Shown: piece after piece, positions 34,588 through 42,059 of the stretch
How positions within the stretch are numbered: position 1 is the first letter of the stretch
Layout: every line of letters starts with the position of its first letter
Origin: an uncultured Eubacteriales bacterium
GTDB lineage: Bacteria > Bacillota > Clostridia > Saccharofermentanales > Saccharofermentanaceae
Length of the DNA stretch: 45,046 bases
Assembly (NCBI GenBank): GCA_900317035.1
Contig: ONFC01000018.1
Span: 1 to 45,046, forward strand
Direction of reading: 5' to 3'
The notes under the pieces: model-generated
Database searches by the model: none
The model's input: only the letters and a program-made list of their open reading frames with translations
What the model was told of the DNA's origin: nothing
Translations under genes and position numbers: made by a program

Positions 34588-35637
34588 ATGAAAAAGTTTC
34601 TTCCTGAATTATTGATACTGAGCCTGTTGATCGGGATACCTATGACTATCTGTTCATGCAAACATGAAGAGGGGTCCAGGAAACTTGCAAGAAGATCCGG
34701 TTTTCCGATAGAAACGATGACGGAGACCGATACTCCATCGAGTTCTTCGGAACCATCAGTCAGCCCGGAACCTACTGATACTGATCCTACTACAACAACA
34801 AGCGAGACCTTGTCAAAAGGTTCCGAAATCACTTCCTCGTTCGATTGTGAAGTTGAAGTGCTTCCTCCGCATGAAGTTCCGGAATATGAGTATAAGGAGA
34901 TAAAGATAGAAGATACCGAGATCCTAAACAAGGACGGACTCTCCATACATATTTATGGTTATAGTGTCGGCATCGGCACGACACGTTCTCTTTTAATGCG
35001 GGTCGATAATCAGACCGGCCATCCAGTAACACTTCATCTTGAAAGACTTACTGTGGACGGGTATTCTATGGTCCCTCTCTGGATGATGGACTTCGAAAGC
35101 GGCTCGACAAAAGAATGTGAACTCGAGTTTTTCCAAACACTGGGAAATGAGATCGGGCTTTGGAACCCGGGAAAGTTTGAAGTGTCTTTTAAGGTCGAAT
35201 ACACTGATGTTCAGGAGACTTATGTTTCAGAACTGGCGACAGTGCTCACTTCTTTATATGATGAAAACTATGTATATGAAATCCCGTATGAATATACGGT
35301 TTATGATGAAAATGGCATAAAGATCTCGGTTCTCGGTTATAATCCTCCATCCAGATCGGATGCGACGCTGCTGTTCCTTATTGAAAACAACTCTGACCAG
35401 GATATTCAGGTAAAGACGGAAGAATCTCTGATTAATGGTATTCCGGTGAACATACATTTATTCCAGATGCTTTCTCCGGGGGAGAAGGTCATAGCAACGC
35501 CTACGATTTATCAATCCAGACTGGATGATGCCAAGATCTCGAAGGTCAAGCAGATCGAGATGATCCTTAGGATTCAGATCGGCAGTGATTACAAAAACGC
35601 TATCCTGACGGATCCTTTTGCGGTCTCTGTTGAATAA
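34588..35637 (+). CDS. Exported protein (probable lipoprotein) with two tandem beta-rich repeats
   Basis: Protein of 349 residues with a signal peptide and a lipobox-like ICSC (Cys near residue 24), a Ser/Thr/Glu/Pro linker (about 30-90), and two related domains. Repeat 1 (about 110-215) has KDGLSIHIYGYSVG, SLLMRVDNQTGHPVTL and VDGYSM. Repeat 2 (about 235-345) has ENGIKISVLGYNPP, TLLFLIENNSDQDIQV and INGIPV. The shared order is strand, GY, hydrophobic strand, N-Q/S-turn, G-I/Y, suggesting two Ig-like sandwiches. Function unknown. It is followed after 16 bases by a zinc-ribbon membrane protein, so the two may act together. Confidence 0.83.
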   Translation: MKKFLPELLILSLLIGIPMTICSCKHEEGSRKLARRSGFPIETMTETDTPSSSSEPSVSPEPTDTDPTTTTSETLSKGSEITSSFDCEVEVLPPHEVPEYEYKEIKIEDTEILNKDGLSIHIYGYSVGIGTTRSLLMRVDNQTGHPVTLHLERLTVDGYSMVPLWMMDFESGSTKECELEFFQTLGNEIGLWNPGKFEVSFKVEYTDVQETYVSELATVLTSLYDENYVYEIPYEYTVYDENGIKISVLGYNPPSRSDATLLFLIENNSDQDIQVKTEESLINGIPVNIHLFQMLSPGEKVIATPTIYQSRLDDAKISKVKQIEMILRIQIGSDYKNAILTDPFAVSVE

Positions 35638-35653
35638 GTAAAGGTATAAGAAA

Positions 35654-36286
35654 ATGAAACTGGTGGATATGACATGCACCGGGTGCGGTGCGAATGTAAC
35701 TGTTGATTCAGCCGTAAAGGTCGCGACTTGTACTGTTTGCGGCAAACAGATGCTAATTTCCAGAAGCGGGGATTACGGTGAGGGATATGATCGTGAGATC
35801 GGCCGTATCCAGGCTCAGCGTGACATGGAAGAAACCTGGAAAAAAGAGCGGGAAGAGAAGATCCGGCTTTTAGAAGAGGAGAAGAAACGTAAAGCGGAAC
35901 AGCAGAAGATGGATCATATCCGTAAGCAGCTGAACATAGTCTGTATTGTGGAGAGTATCATCTGCTTCCTTTTTATGGGATCTCCTTTAGTCATAAATGA
36001 CACTGTTTTGACTTCCTGGATCCGCTTCGGTTCGGGCTTTGTTCAGCTTGGCCTTGTATCAGTGGTCACTTTCTTTTTTACGAAGGATGAATACTATGGC
36101 AAGGTTATTCTAGCCTGTATCCTTTGTGCTCTCTTAAGCGCCGGAACGTCCTTTTTCTCCGGGTCAGTGCTTTGCTTCCTTGCATTTAATATTGTAAAAC
36201 TTACCTGGATGATGCGAGTGGAAAAGGTACGTTATTCCTGGAAAGATATACTTCATCAGATGATTGGAAAAGAAGTTAAGTCATAA
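35654..36286 (+). CDS. Zinc-ribbon membrane protein with coiled coil
   Basis: Protein of 210 residues. An N-terminal zinc ribbon (CTGC at 8-11 and CTVC at about 31-34) is followed by a highly charged coiled-coil stretch (about 50-92, rich in Glu/Lys/Arg) and then three or four membrane helices (about 98-120, 128-147, 153-185), with a basic tail. The ribbon and coiled coil should face the cytoplasm. AAAGG lies before ATG 35654, 16 bases after the preceding exported-protein gene. Specific function not recognised; such small ribbon-plus-membrane proteins are common but uncharacterised in Clostridia. Confidence 0.82.
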   Translation: MKLVDMTCTGCGANVTVDSAVKVATCTVCGKQMLISRSGDYGEGYDREIGRIQAQRDMEETWKKEREEKIRLLEEEKKRKAEQQKMDHIRKQLNIVCIVESIICFLFMGSPLVINDTVLTSWIRFGSGFVQLGLVSVVTFFFTKDEYYGKVILACILCALLSAGTSFFSGSVLCFLAFNIVKLTWMMRVEKVRYSWKDILHQMIGKEVKS

Positions 36287-36298
36287 TTCCCCGCGTTC

Positions 36299-36307
36299 TG
36301 ATATAAT
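36299..36307 (+). promoter_or_regulatory. Extended -10 promoter of the ADP-ribosylglycohydrolase gene
   Basis: TG-A-TATAAT, 22 bases before ATG 36330 with GGGAGG between; -35 weak. Confidence 0.5.
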
Positions 36308-36329
36308 GTCCTTATAGGGAGGGTGGATT

Positions 36330-37478
36330 ATGGACAAGACAAATCTTCCGGAAGATATTCGGACTGTTGTTTCTGAACGCGAAAAGTCTCTGGACCGTAT
36401 CCGGGGCTGCCTTTTTGGCGGCGCCTGCGGCGATGCGCTCGGTTATCCGGTCGAGTTTAAACAATATGAAGAGATTTTAGAGCAATATGGCGCCTCCGGG
36501 ATCACATCTTATTCCTTAGATCCGGCGACCGGACTTGCTCTTTTTTCTGATGATACTCAGATGAGTCTCTTTACGGCTAACGGACTGCTTTTTGGTCAGA
36601 CCCGAGCATCCCTTTCCGGAATATCCTCTCAACCGAGATACTATGTATATCTGGCATACCTCGACTGGCTGGAAACTCAGCGTGGAGGTGATCATGAGGA
36701 ACGTATCTGCTGGCTTTCCGACATAAAGGAGCTTTGGAGCTGCAGAGCTCCTGGTGCAACATGCCTGGATGCCCTCTCGAGCGGAGAACAGGGATCTACT
36801 GAACATCGGATCAATCACAGTAAAGGCTGTGGCGGTGTCATGCGTATTGCTCCTGTAGGTCTTGCCCTTCGGAATTTTCAGGACAGTGTGGCGGATATGG
36901 AAGGTGCAGAGATCGCAGCTCTTACTCACTCGCATTCTCTCGCGTTTATGCCGGCAGCTTTTCTTACTCATGTTATTAAGCATATCGTTTCAGAAAGTGG
37001 AGATGTCGATCTTCTGGAACTGGTCCATGAAGCATCTGAGATGATCCGTGCTTTGTTTCCGGCACGTAAACATCTTGGAGTATTTATGGATCTGATCGAT
37101 AAAGCGGTGCTTCTTTCTTCCAATAACCGTACAGATATTGAGAATATAGCATCGATCGGTTCCGGCTGGTGCGGCGATGAAGCACTTGCTATAGCGGTGT
37201 ACTGTTCGCTGAAATATAAGACGGACTTTTCCGCTGCTCTTATTGCTGCTGTCAATCACGGCGGAGACAGCGATTCTACCGGAGCACTGACCGGAAATAT
37301 CGTCGGAGCTCTTTGCGGTTATGATGCAATTGATGAGAAATGGAAGAGGGATCTGGAACTGAAGGATACGATTCTTGAAGTTGCGGATGATCTATGTTAT
37401 GGCTGCCTGATGAATAGTGACAGTGAATACAAAGACGAAATCTGGCTGGATAAATATGTCCGGTCAATCAGGAGATAA
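36330..37478 (+). CDS. ADP-ribosylglycohydrolase family protein
   Basis: DraG/ARH-type dinuclear-magnesium hydrolase predicted to remove ADP-ribose from a modified target, or to act on a related ADP-ribosyl compound. It has 382 residues. RIRGCLFGGACGDALGYPVEF (about 23-43) is the family opening; FSDDTQMSLFT (about 71-81) and HGGDSDSTGALTGNIVGAL (about 311-329) carry the metal-binding aspartates; SKGCGGVMRIAPVGLA near 155-170 and GWCGDEALAIAVYC near 281 are further blocks. All metal ligands appear intact, so it is probably active. GGGAGG precedes ATG 36330. No ADP-ribosyltransferase is visible in the window. The next gene starts 2 bases after its stop. Confidence 0.92.
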   Translation: MDKTNLPEDIRTVVSEREKSLDRIRGCLFGGACGDALGYPVEFKQYEEILEQYGASGITSYSLDPATGLALFSDDTQMSLFTANGLLFGQTRASLSGISSQPRYYVYLAYLDWLETQRGGDHEERICWLSDIKELWSCRAPGATCLDALSSGEQGSTEHRINHSKGCGGVMRIAPVGLALRNFQDSVADMEGAEIAALTHSHSLAFMPAAFLTHVIKHIVSESGDVDLLELVHEASEMIRALFPARKHLGVFMDLIDKAVLLSSNNRTDIENIASIGSGWCGDEALAIAVYCSLKYKTDFSAALIAAVNHGGDSDSTGALTGNIVGALCGYDAIDEKWKRDLELKDTILEVADDLCYGCLMNSDSEYKDEIWLDKYVRSIRR

Positions 37479-37480
37479 AG

Positions 37481-38287
37481 ATGGCATCAGACGATTCAAC
37501 GAATAAAACAGAAGAGATGGAAAATGTTGAAGCCGAACTTGTGGAATCTTCTGATTCTGCGGATGTGTCGGAAAAGCTTACTCCTGAAACAGTAGCGGAG
37601 CCGGCAGTCTCTTCTGATAAAACATCGAAAAACAGTGCAAAGAAAGATGCATCCGCAAAGGACCAGATGTTTTGGAAAAATCTGTGTTTGGTTTTGATTG
37701 CGGTTATTTTGGTTGGAATCGTTGCCGGAGTTGCCGGATACTATGCCGGGAAAAAGGGCGCGTCCGATAATCCGTCGAAGACGGACTCCTCGGGAGAACA
37801 GAATTCTGAAACCCGTGCCAATTATATTTCAAAGAGTGCAGAAAAGATTGCTAAATCTGCGAAACGGCGGCAGCATAAGGACATCATCTTTACTCCCGAT
37901 GAGATCAAGAAGTTCTGCACGGACAACGGCCTTCAGATACAGCAGGGCCAGACAGGAACAGGTTTTCTTGCCATAAATGAGACCATGGGAGTGATCGTAA
38001 CTGTCGAGGAGCATCAGGGGAAAACGTTTGATGAACTGGTAAATCAGCTTGTGGTTTCCAGTGCTCCTTTGAATTCCAGGAATTTTGAAATGTCAGATAA
38101 TCTGCTGATCTATGAAGGATATCTGGATAAAGACAAGCCCGAGTATGGATACTGCTATCTGGAGCTCCTGTATGGAGATAAATACTATATTTTCCTTCAG
38201 GGCCTCGGAGATACTCCGTCTGCTGCGGATATAGCCCAGATGCGTATTTTGGCTTTTCAGATGGAAAAACTGCTCAAATTAAGATAA
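37481..38287 (+). CDS. Single-pass membrane protein with an exported domain, unknown function
   Basis: Protein of 268 residues: an acidic Ser/Glu/Thr-rich cytoplasmic N-terminus (1-62), one membrane helix (about 66-91, NLCLVLIAVILVGIVAGVAG) without a signal cleavage site, a polar linker, and an outer domain (about 130-268). The outer domain starts FTPDEIKKFCTDNGLQIQQG and ends with strands CYLELLYGDKYYIFLQGLGD and a Leu-rich helix. This arrangement matches the C-terminal parts of the lipoproteins at 33878-34480 and 40545-41720. GGAGATAAAG precedes ATG 37481, only 2 bases after the ADP-ribosylglycohydrolase stop, so they share a transcript. Confidence 0.83.
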   Translation: MASDDSTNKTEEMENVEAELVESSDSADVSEKLTPETVAEPAVSSDKTSKNSAKKDASAKDQMFWKNLCLVLIAVILVGIVAGVAGYYAGKKGASDNPSKTDSSGEQNSETRANYISKSAEKIAKSAKRRQHKDIIFTPDEIKKFCTDNGLQIQQGQTGTGFLAINETMGVIVTVEEHQGKTFDELVNQLVVSSAPLNSRNFEMSDNLLIYEGYLDKDKPEYGYCYLELLYGDKYYIFLQGLGDTPSAADIAQMRILAFQMEKLLKLR

Positions 38288-38322
38288 ATCTGCTTGATAT
38301 TTATATTTGCGGTAAAAAACCG

Positions 38323-38351
38323 CTTGCAATTCGGGATAGGTTGGAATAAAC
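38323..38351 (+). promoter_or_regulatory. Promoter of the thrS T-box transcript
   Basis: TTGCAA (38323-38328), 17-base spacer, TAAACT (38346-38351). Start would be near 38358, at the foot of T-box stem I. A small hairpin GCGGT/ACCGC (38308-38322) without a T tract lies just upstream and may weakly end the previous transcript. Confidence 0.55.
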
Positions 38352-38357
38352 TGATAC

Positions 38358-38611
38358 TCAATTAAGACGTTGAAGAGGACATGTTTTCCGATATGTTCTC
38401 CTGCCAGAGAGAAAGAACCATCGGCTGAAAGTTCTTTTACAGGAGTGATTGGGAAGTACCACCTCAGAGTTGCGCTTCGGAAAGACTACAAGTATGAAGC
38501 AGCCGCTGCCTACAAGCGTTACCAGGGGAAATGAGTGGTCCGGAGATTCCGGGCAATTAGGGTGGAACCGTGCAGTCATGCATCCCTATATGCGGGATGC
38601 GTGGCTTTTTT
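38358..38611 (+). promoter_or_regulatory. T-box riboswitch controlling thrS, ACC (Thr) specifier
   Basis: This leader fills the 369-base gap before thrS. Conserved T-box blocks are seen in order: AAGACGTTGAAGAGGA at the stem I base, CCAGAGAG and GGCTGAAAG of the distal stem I, a threonine codon ACC at 38458-38460 (repeated at 38461-38463) followed by CTCAGAG at the specifier loop, and the T-box core AGGGTGGAACCG at 38559-38570, whose TGGA pairs with the tRNA NCCA end. Uncharged tRNA-Thr should favour the antiterminator and switch thrS on when threonine is short. Confidence 0.93.
38574..38611 (+). terminator. T-box terminator
   Basis: GCATCCC (38580-38586) pairs with GGGATGC (38594-38600), extended outward by six pairs (38574-38579 with 38601-38606), then a T6 tract. 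The 5' arm overlaps the 3' part of the T-box antiterminator, giving mutually exclusive folds. Confidence 0.92.
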
Positions 38612-38656
38612 GTATTCCGCGGGAAAAATTTAAGACCATAAAAGGAGGAAAGCAAA

Positions 38657-40435
38657 ATGGTTGATTTTGAAAACAAAGAAGAAAGAAACAAGTATCGCCA
38701 TAGTACGTCTCACATCATGGCTCAGGCGATCAAGAGACTGTGGCCTGAAACCAAATTAGCTATCGGTCCTGCTATAGATGATGGTTTCTATTACGATTTT
38801 GACCGTGATGAGGCTTTCTCGGCAGAAGATCTGAAGAAGATCGAAGAAGAAATGAAGAAGATCGTGAAGGAAAATCTTCCGATCGAGCGATTCGAACTTC
38901 CGAGAAAAGAAGCAAGAGAACTGATGGTGAAACTGGATGAGCCGTATAAAGTTGAACTGATCGATGACCTTCCGGAAGATGCGGTTATCTCGTTCTATAA
39001 GCAGGGTGAGTTTACGGATCTCTGTGCAGGTCCTCACATGGAATCGACAGGTGAGATCAAAGCATTCAAGCTTCTTTCCTGTGCCGGTGCATACTGGAGA
39101 GGTTCGGAAAAGAATAAGATGCTCCAGCGTATCTACGGAACAGCTTTCCCGGACAAAGAGCAGCTGAAGGCATTTGTTGCTGCAAGGGAAGAAGCTCTTA
39201 AGCGTGACCATAATAAGCTCGGCCGTGAACTTGAGTACTTCACAACTGTTGATTATATCGGTCAGGGACTTCCGATCCTTCTTCCGAAGGGTGCCCGTGT
39301 CGTCCAGCTTCTGCAGCGCTGGGTCGAGGATTATGAACAGTCCAAGGGCTGTCTTCTGACCAAGACACCGTATTTTGCGAAGCGTGACCTCTATAAGATC
39401 TCCGGTCACTGGGATCATTATCGTGATGGTATGTTCATCATGGGTGATCCGGATGATGAGTCGAAAGAGTGCTTCGCACTTCGTCCGATGACCTGCCCGT
39501 TCCAGTATCAGGTATTCCTGAACCGCCAGAGAAGTTACCGTGACCTGCCGATGCGACTGACCGAGACCTCCACTTTGTTCCGTAATGAGGACAGTGGCGA
39601 GATGCACGGTCTGATCCGTGTCCGTCAGTTTACTATCTCCGAGGGACATTTCATCATCCGTCCTGACCAGCTGGAGCAGGAATTCAGCAACTGCCTTGAA
39701 ATGGCCAAGTATTTCCTCGGCACTGTAGGTCTTCTGGAAGACTGTACTTTCCGTTTCTCCCAGTGGGATCCGGCAAACCCGAAGAATAAGTACGAAGGTA
39801 CTGCCGAGCAGTGGGAAGAGGCTCAGGCTGCGATGAAGAAGATCCTCGACGATCTCGGACTGGAGTACACCATCGGAATCGATGAGGCTGCTTTCTACGG
39901 ACCGAAGCTCGACATTCAGTATAAGAATGTATTCGGTAAGGAAGATACTCTCGTTACCATCCAGATCGATATGCTCCTAGCTGAAAAGTTCGGTATGGAA
40001 TACATCGACAAAGACGGACAGAAGAAACTGCCGTACATCATCCACAGAACCAGCCTCGGCTGCTTCGAGAGAACACTGGCGTATCTTATCGAGAAATATG
40101 CCGGCTGTCTGCCTCTTTGGATGGCACCGGAACAGGTTCGTATCCTGCCGATCGCAGATGCACATCTTGACAGAGCATTCGAGATCCGTGATGCACTTCG
40201 TGCAAAAGGAATCCGTGCAGAAGTTGACGACCGTTCCGAAAAACTCGGAAAGAAGATCAGAGAAGCCAATATCGATAAGGTCATCTACATGTTTACTGTG
40301 GGTGATAAAGAAGTGGAAGAGGGGACTGTTTCTGTCCGCTCCCGTTTCGAAGGCGATCTCGGTTCAATGAGTTTGGATGCCATTTCTGAAAAGATGCTCG
40401 AAGAAATCGATTCTAAGAAGGCAGTTAAGAACTGA
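38657..40435 (+). CDS. thrS: Threonyl-tRNA synthetase lacking the TGS domain
   Basis: Class II synthetase charging tRNA-Thr. It has 592 residues against about 640 for the usual form; the N-terminal TGS domain is absent and the protein begins almost at the editing domain. Editing residues are kept: HSTSH (H15, H19) and CAGPH near 122. The catalytic core has the motif 2 region YRDLPMRLTETSTLFRNEDS, a zinc site with C280 (MTCPFQ), the His in ISEGHF and the His in IIHRTSLG, and the anticodon-binding domain from about 485. MTCPFQYQVF replaces the canonical CPxH block. AAAGGAGG lies 9 bases before ATG 38657. Regulated by the T-box upstream. Confidence 0.96.
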   Translation: MVDFENKEERNKYRHSTSHIMAQAIKRLWPETKLAIGPAIDDGFYYDFDRDEAFSAEDLKKIEEEMKKIVKENLPIERFELPRKEARELMVKLDEPYKVELIDDLPEDAVISFYKQGEFTDLCAGPHMESTGEIKAFKLLSCAGAYWRGSEKNKMLQRIYGTAFPDKEQLKAFVAAREEALKRDHNKLGRELEYFTTVDYIGQGLPILLPKGARVVQLLQRWVEDYEQSKGCLLTKTPYFAKRDLYKISGHWDHYRDGMFIMGDPDDESKECFALRPMTCPFQYQVFLNRQRSYRDLPMRLTETSTLFRNEDSGEMHGLIRVRQFTISEGHFIIRPDQLEQEFSNCLEMAKYFLGTVGLLEDCTFRFSQWDPANPKNKYEGTAEQWEEAQAAMKKILDDLGLEYTIGIDEAAFYGPKLDIQYKNVFGKEDTLVTIQIDMLLAEKFGMEYIDKDGQKKLPYIIHRTSLGCFERTLAYLIEKYAGCLPLWMAPEQVRILPIADAHLDRAFEIRDALRAKGIRAEVDDRSEKLGKKIREANIDKVIYMFTVGDKEVEEGTVSVRSRFEGDLGSMSLDAISEKMLEEIDSKKAVKN

Positions 40436-40459
40436 TCGGTTAATTAACCAAGCATACAA

Positions 40460-40530
40460 CAAAAGCTTTCTCGTGCTGTCTGCAGCGCTGATCCGCTGCA
40501 GGTACACTTGAAAGCTTTTGCTTTAGTTTA
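40460..40530. terminator. Two-tier bidirectional terminator after thrS
   Basis: Outer arms CAAAAGCTTTC (40460-40470) and GAAAGCTTTTG (40510-40520) enclose an inner perfect hairpin CTGCAGCG/CGCTGCAG (40480-40487, 40494-40501). The plus tail is CTTTAGTTTA. On the minus strand the outer stem ends GCTTTTGTTG, serving the convergent lipoprotein gene. Confidence 0.75.
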
Positions 40531-40544
40531 GATAATTCTTTGTA

Positions 40545-41720
40545 TCAGAATTTCCAAAGACCGATTTCTTCAAACCAAATTAAATAATCGACGCAGATAT
40601 CTGCATCAGGATATTCATCGAGACCGCCAATAACAAGGAGATCATCTTTCTGATAGATGTAAAGATCATAGTTGTGATTATCGTCCTTGCGGTGTGTAGA
40701 ATAAATGTTATGCGTGTTGCCCTGCCATTTATCAGTAACGGTACCGTCTTGCATCGCCATGATTTCATAGACCATTTCATCAATTATGTCAGGAGCATAC
40801 GCGTCTGCAGTATCTTTGCTGTCAAACTCGATGACATAGAGGAAAATATCATCTTCCTCACAGGAGTAGAAGGTAATTTTTTGGCCGTCTTCAGAATAAG
40901 TGTCCGCATCAAAACCATTTTCCTTAAACAGCTTGTCGATTTCGGAAGGGGATTTCATATGTCCGTCAACCTGTCCCGGAGATGGCTGAGTAGATAGAGT
41001 TTCATGTGTAGGTTTGGGATCCGAAGCAGATGTATTATCCGGAGTCGGTGTAGCGGATTCCTGAGAGGATTCTTCTGATGTCGGATCTTCAGTCGATGTC
41101 GGTTCCTCGGTAGTGGCGGGGTCCTCGGTCGTCGGCTCCTCAGTCGTCGTCGGCGTATGGATTTCTGTCTCGGTCGGCTCAAGAGGGTGGAGGTAATAAC
41201 CCAGATCGGATTCTCCATTCAGGAGTAATTCATAAATGGAGGAATCATCGGTTATTATCCAGACATCTTCATCATTTTTCAAAGAGACTTTGACGGTTTC
41301 CTTGCCGGGTTTCTCATCTTTTATGGCATCGATAATGCTCTCTTTGTCTGCCTGACCGTCAAAATTGTTAAGTACAGATTCCAAATCGACATATGTTATT
41401 TCAACTGTCGCGGAAGCAGTATTTTTCTTTTTGATCGTGGTTTCCGTCACCTCGATCTTGGCCCGCTTTAAAAGAGCAGATATGATCTCGGATTCTTCAG
41501 AGTCTAAATCAAGAGTTTCAAAATCTGAATCTGATGCATAGTCCAGGATCTTATCAATAGAGAGTTTTTTGACTGCTTTTCCGTAGTTTTTGATAACTTC
41601 AACGATTTCTTCGTCAAGATCTGAATCGTTTTCTTTCTTTTTCGCGCAGCCGCAACATGATGAAATAAGGAGTGCCGCGGAGAGAAAGAGCGATGCAAAT
41701 GAAACTATTCTTCTTCTCAT
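40545..41720 (-). CDS. Predicted two-domain lipoprotein with a TEEPT linker
   Basis: Exported protein of 391 residues. The signal peptide contains two possible lipobox cysteines (SSCCGC, about 22-25). Domain 1 (about 35-170) has an opening helix EEIVEVIKNYGKAVKKLSID and strands such as ASATVEITYVDLE and VKVSLKNDEDVWIITD, the layout of NTF2-like/DUF4878-type secreted domains. A long Thr/Glu/Pro linker with TEEPTTEDPATTEEPT follows (about 185-255). Domain 2 (about 265-391) starts SPSEIDKLFKENGFDADTY and has LYIYQKDDLLVIGGLDE near the end; it resembles two other exported proteins nearby. AAGGAGG lies before ATG 41720. Function unknown. Confidence 0.83.
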   Translation of the reverse strand: MRRRIVSFASLFLSAALLISSCCGCAKKKENDSDLDEEIVEVIKNYGKAVKKLSIDKILDYASDSDFETLDLDSEESEIISALLKRAKIEVTETTIKKKNTASATVEITYVDLESVLNNFDGQADKESIIDAIKDEKPGKETVKVSLKNDEDVWIITDDSSIYELLLNGESDLGYYLHPLEPTETEIHTPTTTEEPTTEDPATTEEPTSTEDPTSEESSQESATPTPDNTSASDPKPTHETLSTQPSPGQVDGHMKSPSEIDKLFKENGFDADTYSEDGQKITFYSCEEDDIFLYVIEFDSKDTADAYAPDIIDEMVYEIMAMQDGTVTDKWQGNTHNIYSTHRKDDNHNYDLYIYQKDDLLVIGGLDEYPDADICVDYLIWFEEIGLWKF

Positions 41721-41768
41721 AGATGTTCCTCCTTTTATTCTTTGAAACGGATTGAATTCCTTAGCGTT

Positions 41769-41797
41769 ATAATATAATCATTACTTTACAAAATCAA
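41769..41797 (-). promoter_or_regulatory. Promoter of the two-domain lipoprotein gene
   Basis: On the minus strand TTGATT, 17-base spacer, TATTAT; 49 bases before the ATG at 41720. Confidence 0.6.
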
Positions 41798-41846
41798 ATA
41801 AGCTATACCAAGAGTGGGAATTTCACAAGGTTTTGCATTATTTTTG

Positions 41847-41875
41847 TTGACATGACAGCATTTTAGAAGTATGAT
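41847..41875 (+). promoter_or_regulatory. Promoter of tRNA-Pro
   Basis: Perfect -35 TTGACA (41847-41852), 17-base spacer, -10 TATGAT (41870-41875); 14 bases before the mature tRNA 5' end. Confidence 0.85.
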
Positions 41876-41889
41876 TTAGAAGTTCGCGA

Positions 41890-41965
41890 CGGGGTGTGGC
41901 TCAGGTGGTAGAGTGCTTGCTTCGGGAGCAAGAGGCCGCGAGTTCGAGTCTCGCCACTCCGACCA
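41890..41965 (+). tRNA. tRNA-Pro, anticodon CGG, CCA encoded
   Basis: Acceptor CGGGGTG pairs with CACTCCG (one G-U); D arm with AGGTGGTA; anticodon stem CTTGC/GCAAG around loop TTCGGGA, giving anticodon CGG for codon CCG; T arm CGCGAGTTCGAGTCTCG with TTCGAGT; discriminator A and encoded CCA at 41963-41965. The 76-base length is normal. It is a single-gene transcript with its own promoter and terminator. Confidence 0.97.
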
Positions 41966-41969
41966 GAAC

Positions 41970-42012
41970 AAAAAGCACAGTGATGATTTTCTCACTGTGC
42001 TTTTTCTTTTTT
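41970..42012 (+). terminator. Terminator of tRNA-Pro
   Basis: AAAAAGCACAGTGA (41970-41983) pairs with TCACTGTGCTTTTT (41992-42005), followed by CTTTTTT. Very strong. Confidence 0.95.
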
Positions 42013-42023
42013 CTGTTTTAACG

Positions 42024-42029
42024 TATAAT
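42024..42029 (+). promoter_or_regulatory. Candidate -10 element of the MscS-type channel gene
   Basis: TATAAT 31 bases before ATG 42060; the -35 position falls in the T-rich tail of the tRNA terminator and is poor. Confidence 0.4.
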
Positions 42030-42059
42030 TTCAATATCTTAAGAATGATGGAGATGTTC

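Noticed and set aside
36330-38287. DarTG-type toxin-antitoxin or other defence unit around the ADP-ribosylglycohydrolase
   Set aside because: The protein is ARH/DraG type, not a macrodomain, and no ADP-ribosyltransferase toxin gene is adjacent.
41913-42059. Start of the MscS protein inside the tRNA gene
   Set aside because: The extra residues are encoded by tRNA-Pro and its terminator; GGAG before ATG 42060 marks the real start.
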